From the NCBI GenBank assembly GCA_017625695.1, contig JAGAKI010000023.1:1-64000 (forward strand): a stretch of 64,000 bases of DNA, written 5' to 3'. Source of the stretch: Clostridia bacterium (GTDB taxonomy: Bacteria > Bacillota > Clostridia > UMGS1840). Under the pieces are notes generated by a model. That model was not told where the DNA came from. It worked only from the letters and a program-made list of their open reading frames with translations, and searched no databases. Shown here in pieces: positions 1 through 6,751 of this stretch. Both the position numbers and the translations under genes were made by a program. The first letter of the stretch is position 1. Each line of letters begins with the position of its first letter.

Positions 1-42
1 ATCTTTTTCTTCAATCCAAAAGCTTATATGTTTTTTTGTCAT
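1..42 (-). CDS. partial ribbon-helix-helix-like protein (N-terminus only)
   Basis: An ATG at 40-42 on the minus strand sits behind a strong ribosome binding site (GAGGAGG, about 50-57) and opens a frame that runs off the window. The 14 visible residues read MTKKHISFWIEEKD. The KKHISxWI stretch is shared with the start of the protein encoded immediately upstream at 47-475, so this is probably a second copy or paralogue of that small DNA-binding protein, translated from the same message. The visible part is too short to assign a fold by itself; the call rests on the resemblance to its neighbour. Confidence 0.5.
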   Translation of the reverse strand, partial: MTKKHISFWIEEKD

Positions 43-46
43 AATT

Positions 47-475
47 TTATTCCTCCTCGTATAGTTCTGCGAGCTTTTTATCTCTCACCGATGACGGAAA
101 TGTAATCGCTCCGTTGAGATGTTTTGCTTCTTTAATACATTTTTCATGCAATTCATCAAAGTCATCAAAATCAAGTTCGAGGTGGTCAAATAATATTCTG
201 CATATTTTTGCGGATTCAACTATCAATTTGAACATCTGTCTGCCGATTCTGTTTTCCAAACTATACATCATTTTTTCCATTCTTGGCAGAACATTTTTCT
301 CAACATATTCAGTAGCTTTCTTATTTGCAAATTGTGAATACGCTTCAAGTGCAGCTTCTATATATTCACTGCGACTTTTCATTCCAAACTCCTTTTGATG
401 CTCTTCGCAAATTTTTAATAGGCCTTCATCAATCCACATACTGATGTGTTTTTTATCATATCTTGTTTTACTCAT
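47..475 (-). CDS. ribbon-helix-helix DNA-binding protein (plasmid/ICE type)
   Basis: A 142-residue protein. The N-terminal 50 residues (KKHISMWIDEGLLKICEEH followed by MKSRSEYIEAALEAYS) have the strand-helix-helix pattern of RHH/CopG-like proteins, with the SRSEYIEAAL segment matching the second helix. The rest is predicted mostly helical, with an acidic DDFDELHEK patch near residue 105. Proteins of this size and layout are common in conjugative elements and plasmids of Clostridia, where they act as accessory DNA-binding proteins; a precise role cannot be read from sequence. The start is supported by AAAGGAG seven bases upstream. It is followed by a second protein with the same N-terminus at 1-42, suggesting a tandem pair. 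It belongs to the mobile module truncated near 2.1 kb. Confidence 0.7.
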   Translation of the reverse strand: MSKTRYDKKHISMWIDEGLLKICEEHQKEFGMKSRSEYIEAALEAYSQFANKKATEYVEKNVLPRMEKMMYSLENRIGRQMFKLIVESAKICRILFDHLELDFDDFDELHEKCIKEAKHLNGAITFPSSVRDKKLAELYEEE

Positions 476-621
476 TAAAATTCTCCTTTCCTGTGTCGCA
501 CCTCTGCGGTCACCGCTAAAAACCGCTTACTTACGGGTTGTTTTCAGTCAATGTCACCAAATCCTCACAAAACTGTCATTTAAAGCACCACCCCGAACGG
601 CACTGCCGGTCGGTGTTTACC

Positions 622-655
622 GCACTGGGGCATCGAAAATGCACCAGTGCTTTTT
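622..655 (+). terminator. intrinsic terminator-like hairpin
   Basis: GCACTGG (622-628, plus one unpaired G) and GCAT pair with ATGC and CCAGTGC (644-650) around a CGAAA loop, followed by TTTTT on the plus strand. No protein gene upstream on the plus strand is evident, so if functional it would end a small RNA, possibly antisense to the RHH gene leader. Confidence 0.5.
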
Positions 656-1018
656 CCTGCTTTAATTTATTTTTTCTACTTTTCGTTCAAATCGGTGCCA
701 TTTCAGTTTGATGGTTTTATCATTTTCATAGTGCTGTTTTTATTGTTCCTTACGGTACTTCTGTCGGGAGCAACGGTTGTTTCTTTTTAGGGGAGTATTT
801 CCCTTGCTGTGTTTTTTATTTTCCAATATCTACGGCATTTCTGTTGCGACCGACTCTCAAAATCGATTTTAAGGGGGTAATTTTCTTTAAATTCTTAGAG
901 AATTCTCGACCTGAAATTATTCAGTAGTGTTAAGACCTTACCTCGAAACTTTTTGTCTCAAATTTCTTTAAATTCTATTGATTTTTGACCTAATATCGTT
1001 TTTAAGGTTTAACACGCC

Positions 1019-1111
1019 CTGTCGCGTTGGCGTAATCGAGAATTAAATTTTCGGGGTGGTGTAACTACCTTACTGCAAGTTTTTTGTTTTCAAACTTGCT
1101 GTCGCGTTGGC
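1019..1111. repeat. 13-bp direct repeat pair (CTGTCGCGTTGGC)
   Basis: Identical 13-mers at 1019-1031 and 1099-1111, 80 bp apart centre to centre, embedded in longer, imperfectly repeated sequence. Possible iteron or protein-binding repeats of the mobile module; function not known. Confidence 0.6.
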
Positions 1112-1242
1112 ATCATTTCGACCTTTTATTCGATTTTTTACTTGCTATGATTTCTCGCAAAATCAAAAAGCTTTTTTCTTTGATTACTGTATAATAAATT
1201 TTAATACGGGGTAGTAATCAAAGCCTGAAAATATAATTTGAA

Positions 1243-1683
1243 TTACGGTGGCTCTTTGGGATGCTTTTTATCATATTTTTCAAGTTCTTTTTGAGCTTTA
1301 TCTATGGCAGCCTTTTCTGCATTTTCTTTCAGCTGTCGCTCGAAATTATATTCGAGTGCATCTCTTATAGGTCTGATTTTATATTTTAAATTTCCATTTC
1401 GCTTCTTACCATTTTTCAAAACAACCTCTGTTGGTTCAGTGGAGATAAGACACTTTTCTTCAAGCTCTGCAACATATTTTGCCACCGTAGTTTTGCTTTT
1501 AATTTTGAGAGCTTTTCCAATTGTTTTGTAGCTTGGGTAGCACTCATATTTCTCTCGGTCTTCTATGTACATGAGGTAACAATAAATGGCTAATGCTGTT
1601 GCACTTAATTCTAAATTCATAACATAATTTGAGAGTATAAAACAATTACTCAATTTGTTTTGTTGGTTATATAAATAATTCAT
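1243..1683 (-). CDS. helix-turn-helix protein, replication-initiator-like
   Basis: A 146-residue protein starting at the ATG at 1683, chosen because AAGGAGG lies eight bases upstream; an earlier in-frame start lacks a site. Residues about 20-100 (LSATALAIYCYLMYIEDRE, then YPSYKTIGKALKIKSKTTVAKYVAELEE) form a winged helix-turn-helix of the HTH_36 kind seen in plasmid and ICE replication or regulatory proteins: a dormant-gene segment, then a DNA-recognition helix (SKTTVAKYVAEL). The C-terminus is a charged, lysine-rich tail (AQKELEKYDKKHP). Its start overlaps the end of the replication-initiator remnant at 1667, so the two were cotranscribed. Most likely a replication accessory or regulator; family-level call only. 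Confidence 0.6.
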   Translation of the reverse strand: MNYLYNQQNKLSNCFILSNYVMNLELSATALAIYCYLMYIEDREKYECYPSYKTIGKALKIKSKTTVAKYVAELEEKCLISTEPTEVVLKNGKKRNGNLKYKIRPIRDALEYNFERQLKENAEKAAIDKAQKELEKYDKKHPKEPP

Positions 1684-2098
1684 CTGTATCCTCCTTTCGG
1701 AAGATGTCAGCAGTTTCGTCATCACCATACTCCATTTTCACGATTTCATCTGCCGTATAACGCAATGCATTATACAGAGCATTTATGATGTACGGAACTG
1801 GATGCCTGACTTGAATTTCAACCTTGCCGTTAACGATTTTCCGTGGCATATTATTATCGACATAGACGATATGCTCATAGCTGATATTTTCTAATCGCTT
1901 GCGAACAATTTCACGGGGAATGATTTCGCCACCAATCGAAATTGATTCTGAATTGAACATGATCTCTATAGCCGATTCATAATTCTTTTTTGTCAGTCCG
2001 TTGAGTTCATATGTTTCTGCCTGATCCATCACATCCTCTATTGATGATAGATGGTTATTTATAAAATTATTAATATTTATATTTGAGTATTTATATAG
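1667..2098 (-). pseudogene. truncated replication initiator, C-terminal DUF6017-like domain
   Basis: The frame contains the pattern YESAIEIMFNSESISIGGEIIPREIVRKRLENISYEHIVYV and then a VPYIINALYNA segment. This matches the C-terminal domain (DUF6017) that follows the RepA_N or helix-turn-helix part of replication initiators in Firmicute plasmids and ICEs. The N-terminal DNA-binding part is missing. The frame stays open past about 2100, but there it is antisense to phage coding sequence and its residues make no sense (a Cys/His-rich stretch). So the gene is cut at about 2095-2102, exactly where a phage gene on the other strand also begins without a proper start. No ribosome binding site or start is present. 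I see it as a remnant left by a rearrangement; the domain call is from remembered family pattern. Confidence 0.6.
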
Positions 2099-2100
2099 TC

Positions 2101-2304
2101 CGTCCTGCATACTACAACAAGAGTGATGACCTTTACACACTTGCGAGTCTGCAAAGAAAGTACGAGAGAATCTGTGTACAGATTGCGGAGACAACCAATG
2201 AAGATGAGTTATCTCTGTTAAATGCTGAAAAGGCATCTCTCGAAGCGGAACTTAACGCACAGGAAGAAGTCGTAAATGGCTACGATGATGCGGAGGAGGT
2301 GTAA
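2101..2304 (+). pseudogene. 5'-truncated phage protein fragment
   Basis: About 68 residues (RPAYYNKSDDLYTLASLQ onward) with a helical, Glu/Ala-rich C-terminus (LLNAEKASLEAELNAQEE). The open frame reaches back to a TTG at 2083, but that lies in the replicon-derived sequence and has no ribosome binding site, so the gene probably lost its 5' end at the junction near 2.10 kb. It ends four bases before the ATG of the phage variable protein, as expected for adjacent tail genes. The original product cannot be identified; position suggests a baseplate or tail protein upstream of the receptor-binding protein. Confidence 0.55.
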
Positions 2305-2307
2305 CTT

Positions 2308-4206
2308 ATGGCACGGGTAATTAAAGAGATTACTGTCGATGTTGCGAGGAAAAACCTGTTTCAAGCGATTGTAGCAAAGCAGCACGATAGCAATTCTCGT
2401 TTCTTGAAAGTATCTTTCACCAATGAGGGTGAGCCTATTACAATCGGTTCGGCTTCAAGTGTAATTATCAATGCTGAGAGAGCCGATAACGAATCTAAAT
2501 CGTTTGCAGGAAGTGTGAACGATGACGGGACCGTTACAGTTCCTCTCACAAATTGGATGCTCGAACTTGACGATTTTCTCCGTTGTGATATTTCCATTGT
2601 GGCGGCAGATGACAGTAAACTTACTTCTACCTCTTTCACCATTGAGGTTGAAGCGGCGGCAAATGGTGAGGGTAGCGACATCTCAGAAGATGAGAACTAC
2701 GACATACTTATCACTTTACTTTCGGATTGTGCGAAAGCGAAGAGCGATTGTGAAGATGCGACCAATTCCGCTAACACGGCAGCCGCTCTTGCCAACGATA
2801 AAGCATCTTTGGCACAGACCGCCACCGACAGAGCGAATGAAGTTGCAGACAATCTTAACGCCGTTATGGAAGAAGCAAATACTTCGTTGGAGGAAATGGA
2901 AACTGCTACCGAAAATGCAGTAAAAGCAAAAGCGGATGCGGAGACTGCAACCTCAAACGCCAATACCGCAACATCTAATGCCAATACTGCTGCTGATGCG
3001 GCTAACAATGCCGCCGACAGAGTTGGCGATATGTTACAGGCACAGAATGTTTCATACGACAACTCGGATAGCGGTCTTGATGCAGGAGATGTAAAAGCGG
3101 CGGTCGATGAACTCGCTAAGAAAATCGGCGGTGTAGCAAACATCGTAGTTGAATCGTGGGAAGATGTACAGAAGATTGTTCGTATGGGTCTTGCATCCAA
3201 TACCTTCGCAATCGGAGACCAACTCACCTGTCAGCGTGGAAGCACTACGCTTGTATGGGATATTATTGGTATCGACCACGATACGCCTACCGATAAGAAC
3301 TTTAAGCACAGTCTCACATTGCAGTTGCACGACTGTCTCGCAGGTGTACAGTTCGATGCAAGAGAAGCCCTGTTTTATATAGAGAACGGACTTGCCGCAG
3401 GTACATACAACTTCACAGTAAAGCAGCACAGTTGGGTAAGCACAGATGTAGGTAAGACATTCCAATTCACCTTGACTCAGCCTATACCTGCCGGGGGACA
3501 GATTGTATTGTTATCAACTTACAATGTCGCTATCGCAGGAACTACGGTCAAGACTTACGCAAGTTCCACGACCACAACCGAAATCGAAGTCGCTACTGTT
3601 AGTGAGGGTTCTGAGGGTACAAGTTTGGGTGATGTAAACAACTCCATCAATGGTAATACAAACTCTTTACAGAGAGGTCTTCTCGGTAACAATCGTTACT
3701 CTCAGTCTGCTATCAAGCAGTATCTCGATAGCGATGGAGCAGCAGGTTCGTTTTGGAATCCGCAGAACATTTTCGATAGACCTCCTTCTTGGGTCGCTTC
3801 ACAGGCAGGATTCCAAAAAGATATGGATGTCGATTTTCTCGCCGTTCTTGGTGAGGTAGATAAGATTACTGCATTAAATACTGTCTCCGATGGCGGCGGT
3901 AGCGAAACATCTGCGGAAAAGTTTTTCCTGTTGTCTCGTACCGAAGTTTATGGTGGCAAAGAAGGTAGTATCTCAGAAGGTAACGCTTACCCTTATTATT
4001 CCGAAACATCGGATTTAAGTGCGGCAGGTACAGGAGCAGACACAAATCGTATCAAGTACAGAAATGGTGCGGCACAGTATTGGTGGCTTCGTTCTCCGTA
4101 CACCTCGAACTCGAACGTTGTGCGTGGTGTGAATACCACAGGCTATGTCAGCGGCAACGATGCCTACAACAGTACTGGAGTTGCCCCGGCTTGTTGTATC
4201 ATCTAA
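2308..4206 (+). CDS. DGR target: phage baseplate/receptor-binding protein with variable lectin-like C-terminus
   Basis: A 632-residue phage structural protein. The N-terminus (residues 10-110, VDVARKNLFQAIVAKQHD then an immunoglobulin-like pattern) resembles the BppU_N domain of baseplate upper proteins. Residues about 140-245 are an Ala/Asn/Thr-rich heptad region (SNANTATSNANTAADAANNA), a trimeric coiled coil or shaft. A beta-rich region follows, then from about residue 455 a C-type-lectin/DUF6273-like domain ending YWWLRSPY (591-598) and GVAPACCII (624-632). The last 35 codons lie in a 105-bp repeat that also occurs downstream as a template repeat. Ten codons differ, nearly all at template adenines: residues 598, 604, 607, 613, 615, 616, 618, 620, 623 and 628. 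Start ATG follows GGAGG at 2295. The likely role is host-surface binding whose binding face is diversified by the retroelement. No signal peptide. Confidence 0.88.
   Translation: MARVIKEITVDVARKNLFQAIVAKQHDSNSRFLKVSFTNEGEPITIGSASSVIINAERADNESKSFAGSVNDDGTVTVPLTNWMLELDDFLRCDISIVAADDSKLTSTSFTIEVEAAANGEGSDISEDENYDILITLLSDCAKAKSDCEDATNSANTAAALANDKASLAQTATDRANEVADNLNAVMEEANTSLEEMETATENAVKAKADAETATSNANTATSNANTAADAANNAADRVGDMLQAQNVSYDNSDSGLDAGDVKAAVDELAKKIGGVANIVVESWEDVQKIVRMGLASNTFAIGDQLTCQRGSTTLVWDIIGIDHDTPTDKNFKHSLTLQLHDCLAGVQFDAREALFYIENGLAAGTYNFTVKQHSWVSTDVGKTFQFTLTQPIPAGGQIVLLSTYNVAIAGTTVKTYASSTTTTEIEVATVSEGSEGTSLGDVNNSINGNTNSLQRGLLGNNRYSQSAIKQYLDSDGAAGSFWNPQNIFDRPPSWVASQAGFQKDMDVDFLAVLGEVDKITALNTVSDGGGSETSAEKFFLLSRTEVYGGKEGSISEGNAYPYYSETSDLSAAGTGADTNRIKYRNGAAQYWWLRSPYTSNSNVVRGVNTTGYVSGNDAYNSTGVAPACCII
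4090..4194 (+). repeat. DGR variable repeat (VR)
   Basis: 105 bp at the 3' end of the variable protein gene, aligned without gaps to 4674-4778 (offset 584). There are 14 mismatches. Thirteen are at adenines of the template: 4099 T, 4117 G, 4118 T, 4126 G, 4127 G, 4144 T, 4151 G, 4153 G, 4154 G, 4159 G, 4165 T, 4175 C, 4190 C. The other is C to T at 4176, silent in the ACT (Thr623) codon. Adenine-specific differences are the hallmark of mutagenic retrohoming. The last 14 bp before the end contain only one difference, as expected for the homing-initiation end. Confidence 0.95.
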
Positions 4207-4218
4207 AAAATAAAGAAT

Positions 4219-4234
4219 CGCCCCGTTAGGGGCG
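4219..4234 (+). other. hairpin 24 bp downstream of the VR, possible DGR target-recognition cruciform
   Basis: CGCCCC (4219-4224), loop GTTA, GGGGCG (4229-4234): a perfect 6-bp GC-only stem in an AT-rich stretch, between the stop codon of the variable protein and the ribosome binding site of Avd. There is no T-run, so it is a poor terminator. In the Bordetella phage BPP-1 DGR, a hairpin/cruciform just after the VR is needed for efficient homing; position and shape here are comparable. The same function is inferred. Confidence 0.6.
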
Positions 4235-4246
4235 TAGGAGGAGAAT

Positions 4247-4621
4247 ATGTCAGTAGTAAAGTCAAAACGAGGAGAAGGTCAGTTGTTGGTTATCACTAAG
4301 GCTAATGAACTTGCCACATATACCATTAAGATATGCTCTAACGAGAAGAATTTCCCGAAGCATTATCGTTGGTGCATCACAAGCAAGATAGTTGATGCCG
4401 CTATTGAAATCAGCAACAATGCGAATATGGCAAACTCGGTGTTTGTAAGAGATGAAAGCGACTATGCTCTTCGTAAGCAGTATCAAACCAAAGCACTTGC
4501 TTCGACATATTCTCTCCTCAGTATGATGGATATTTCGTACAGAGTCTTCGGTATCGAGAATAGCCGTATGGAGCATTGGACTAAGATTGCGGTCGAAGTT
4601 CAAACGATGCTGAGGAATTAG
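4247..4621 (+). CDS. avd: DGR accessory variability determinant (Avd), four-helix bundle
   Basis: A 124-residue basic, all-helical protein. The pattern NFPKHYRWCITSKIVDAAIEI (residues about 35-55) and the later SLLSMMDISYRVFGIENSR fit the Avd/23S-intervening-sequence four-helix-bundle family. In DGRs Avd forms a pentamer that binds the reverse transcriptase and the template RNA and is required for cDNA synthesis primed from that RNA. It starts at an ATG seven bases after GGAGGAG and lies between the target gene and the template repeat, the usual place. Cotranscription with the reverse transcriptase is likely. Identification is by family pattern plus context; I am confident of both. Confidence 0.88.
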   Translation: MSVVKSKRGEGQLLVITKANELATYTIKICSNEKNFPKHYRWCITSKIVDAAIEISNNANMANSVFVRDESDYALRKQYQTKALASTYSLLSMMDISYRVFGIENSRMEHWTKIAVEVQTMLRN

Positions 4622-4673
4622 CGAAAGTCCGATATAGACCGATATAAGAATATGGGTTAGCAGTTGTTAAGCT

Positions 4674-4778
4674 CGTTCTCCGAACACCTCGAACTCGAAC
4701 AATGTGCGTAATGTGAATACCACAGGCAATGTCAACAACAACAATGCCAACAACAGTAACGGAGTTGCCCCGGATTGT
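4674..4778 (+). repeat. DGR template repeat (TR)
   Basis: 105-bp non-coding copy of the end of the variable protein gene. Read in the VR frame, it has 14 AAC/AAT codons and one GAT, exactly the A-rich codons whose random substitution gives many amino acids but no stop codons. Ten of these fifteen are changed in the VR. It lies between avd and the reverse transcriptase gene, and the roughly 160 bases downstream (4779-4937) would be the spacer part of the template RNA. Confidence 0.95.
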
Positions 4779-4937
4779 GAGTACCGCTCGTATTAAAGTA
4801 ATCTGTCCTTTTTCAGACGAAATCAATGCACTCACACACAAGGAACTGCTATCCCGACCGATATGGTGAAAACAGGAGTGCCGATGCGATTTACTTCCAA
4901 TAGTAAGCATCGCTATACACGGCAACTAATTTTAATT

Positions 4938-5990
4938 ATGATGAATGAATCGAAAATAAAAGAAAAGGTTTGTAACTTTGGAAACCTGTATGATGCTTTA
5001 TGGAAATGTAAGCGTAATGTAGGTTGGAAAGATAGTGTTGCAGGTTATGTAAAGAACGGCTTGGTAAACTGCTTAACACTTAGGGAACAACTTATGAATG
5101 GTACATATGAGATAAGTAAATACACGATGTTCAAGGTTTACGAACCAAAAGAACGGGACATAGTAAGCACCCGAATAAAGGATAGGGTGTTTCAACGAAG
5201 CCTGTGCGATAACTACCTTACCGAAGAAATATCACGCTCGTTTATCTACGATAACTGTGCGTGTCAAGAAGGTAAAGGTACGAAGTTCGCAAGAGACAGG
5301 CTCAAATCCCACCTGCAACGCTTCTATCGGAAACACGGCGTTGAGGGATATGTCCTTAAATGTGATTTATCTAATTTCTTTGGTAGCACTCGCCACGATG
5401 TCGCTATTGCGGCAGTTGAAAAGCGTGTCGGTGATGCGTGGGCGGTCTCCGAAGTAACGAGAATAATCAAGAGCTTTAATCAAGGCGAGAATCCCGATGT
5501 AGGTATGGGTCTTGGGTCGCAGGTAACTCAACTCGTACAGTTGGCGGTACTTGATGACTTCGACCACTACATCAAAGAGCAATTACACATCAAGCATTAC
5601 ATTCGATACAACGATGACTTTGTTCTCATTCACGAGGATAAAGATTATCTCCGAAATTGTAAGGCGTTGATTGAGAAGTGGGTTACGGATTTAGGGTTAA
5701 AACTGAGTCCGAAAAAGACACAGTTGTTTCCGATAACTCAACCGATTCACTTCTTGGGTTTCAGTTTTCGATTGACTGCGACCGGCAAGGTTGTTATGAA
5801 ACTTCTCCCGGAGAAAATCTCTCACGAGCGTAGGAAACTTCGTAAATTGGTGGCACGAGCGAAAGCCGGACACCTTACGAGAGAACAGGTCGATGAGTGT
5901 TTCAAGAGTTGGAAGGCTCACGCTGAACAGGGAGATACACACAATCTTGTAAGAAAGATGTACGAATACTATCAAGAATTATGGAGGTAA
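4938..5990 (+). CDS. DGR-type reverse transcriptase
   Basis: About 350 residues. It copies the template RNA into adenine-mutagenised cDNA. Visible motifs: an N-terminal NFGNLYDALWKCKRN block, YEPKERDIVSTRIKDRVFQRSLC (RT motifs 1-2), LKCDLSNFFGS (first catalytic Asp), LGSQVTQ at about 192-198 (the DGR form of motif 4, [LIV]GxxxSQ with Thr for Ser), YNDD at about 224-227 (YxDD catalytic pair), and FLGFSF. The C-terminal SWKAHAEQGDTHNL is very like the end of the Bordetella phage enzyme (SWSGHAQWADTHNL). There is no maturase or endonuclease domain, which excludes a group II intron. Start is uncertain: ATGs at 4938/4941 fit family length and leave room for the template RNA spacer, but ATG 4884 has the better ribosome binding site (AGGAG) and 4863 is also open. 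Confidence 0.93.
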   Translation: MMNESKIKEKVCNFGNLYDALWKCKRNVGWKDSVAGYVKNGLVNCLTLREQLMNGTYEISKYTMFKVYEPKERDIVSTRIKDRVFQRSLCDNYLTEEISRSFIYDNCACQEGKGTKFARDRLKSHLQRFYRKHGVEGYVLKCDLSNFFGSTRHDVAIAAVEKRVGDAWAVSEVTRIIKSFNQGENPDVGMGLGSQVTQLVQLAVLDDFDHYIKEQLHIKHYIRYNDDFVLIHEDKDYLRNCKALIEKWVTDLGLKLSPKKTQLFPITQPIHFLGFSFRLTATGKVVMKLLPEKISHERRKLRKLVARAKAGHLTREQVDECFKSWKAHAEQGDTHNLVRKMYEYYQELWR

Positions 5991-5995
5991 ACAGT

Positions 5996-6466
5996 ATGTT
6001 TAAGTTTATAACCGACAAAGAACAACTCTTGCGTGAGCGTAGGAAGACGGAACATATCGAGTCTCGTCAGAGTAGCGTTGAGGTTGCGACCTCCGTAACC
6101 TTTGTTACTTTGGCTGAGAATGGTACTATTGACGAGGTTACGGCTACCGAACACACAGACCTTTTCTCCCCGTGGGTGAGCGGAATGGCGTATGCGGTCG
6201 GTGCATTGAGACAGTACAACGATGAGTTATATCGTTGTGTACAGGCTCATACTTCACAAGATGATTGGACTCCCGATGTTTCTGCTTCTCTGTGGAGCAA
6301 GGTCGGAAATCCTGCTGAGGAATATCCTGCGTGGTCTCAGCCTATCGGTTCTCACGATGCTTATGCTTCGGGAGATAAGGTTACTCATAATGATAAGAAA
6401 TGGGTTTCCACCGTTGACGGAAATGTGTGGGAGCCGGGAGTTTATGGATGGGAGGTTGCAGAATGA
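5996..6466 (+). CDS. phage protein with carbohydrate-binding-like modules
   Basis: 156 residues. The ATG at 5996 is preceded by GGAGG (5983-5987), which overlaps the end of the reverse transcriptase gene. Two stretches look like chitin/cellulose-binding (CBM5/12-like) modules: YAVGALRQYNDELYRCVQAHTS..DWTPDVSASLW (residues about 66-103) and YASGDKVTHNDKKWVSTVDGNVWEPG (about 123-150). Such modules are common in phage tail-tip and lysis-associated proteins, where they bind cell-wall or surface glycans. The N-terminal 50 residues have no clear match. A role in host attachment is likely but inferred. It overlaps the next gene by four bases (ATGA), so the two are translationally coupled. Confidence 0.7.
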   Translation: MFKFITDKEQLLRERRKTEHIESRQSSVEVATSVTFVTLAENGTIDEVTATEHTDLFSPWVSGMAYAVGALRQYNDELYRCVQAHTSQDDWTPDVSASLWSKVGNPAEEYPAWSQPIGSHDAYASGDKVTHNDKKWVSTVDGNVWEPGVYGWEVAE

Positions 6467-6735
6467 TTGAAGCGTTGATTGCTGCCGGTTCAGCCATTGT
6501 CGTAGGTGGCTTATCGCTGATAGGTGTAATTATCACCAACAACAAATCCAACAATGAGATGAAGAGCGATATTAAAACGGCACAAGCGGTAACAAACGAG
6601 CGAATCAATGAACTTACTCGTGAAGTGCGTTTACACAATGATTTTGCTACAAGAATCCCTGTACTCGAAGAAAAATTAGATGTTGCGAATCATCGCATAT
6701 CTGACCTCGAAGTATTTCACAAACCCACAAACTAA
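6463..6735 (+). CDS. XhlA-like phage membrane protein
   Basis: 90 residues: an N-terminal transmembrane helix (ALIAAGSAIVVGGLSLIGVII, residues 3-23) followed by a helical, charged domain that probably forms a coiled coil (NERINELTREVRLHNDF, then VLEEKLDVANHRISDLE). This is the inverse layout of XhlA proteins but resembles other phage lysis-cassette spanin- or holin-accessory proteins. It starts at an ATG overlapping the previous stop, with GGGAGG at 6449. Position immediately before the endolysin and holin supports a lysis-related role. The family call is tentative. Confidence 0.6.
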   Translation: MIEALIAAGSAIVVGGLSLIGVIITNNKSNNEMKSDIKTAQAVTNERINELTREVRLHNDFATRIPVLEEKLDVANHRISDLEVFHKPTN

Positions 6736-6751
6736 TCGGAGGTGTAATAAT

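Larger units (their letters stand above)
481..1242. other. 762-bp non-coding, repeat-rich region of the mobile module
   Basis: No convincing gene. The stretch 880-1140 contains diverged duplicated blocks: a 13-bp direct repeat (CTGTCGCGTTGGC) at 1019-1031 and 1099-1111, preceded in both copies by related text (GTGTTAAGACCTTACC near 929 and GTGTAACTACCTTACT near 1058). Such repeats next to a replication-initiator remnant could be iterons or an origin, but this is inference. A hairpin at 622-650 with a T-run on the plus strand looks like an intrinsic terminator. A short plus-strand frame (444-665) has no ribosome binding site and odd composition and is not called. Confidence 0.5.

Noticed and set aside
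444..665. Plus-strand open frame of 73 residues overlapping the RHH gene leader
   Set aside because: No ribosome binding site, Cys/Leu-rich nonsense-like composition, and a terminator hairpin runs through its end.
2697..3227. Minus-strand open frame antisense to the variable protein gene
   Set aside because: Ser/Ala-rich shadow of the repetitive coiled-coil codons on the other strand; no start signal.
4863..5990. Reverse transcriptase as part of a group II intron or retron
   Set aside because: No maturase/endonuclease domain or intron RNA ends; adjacent TR, VR and avd and the LGSQVTQ motif fit a DGR only.
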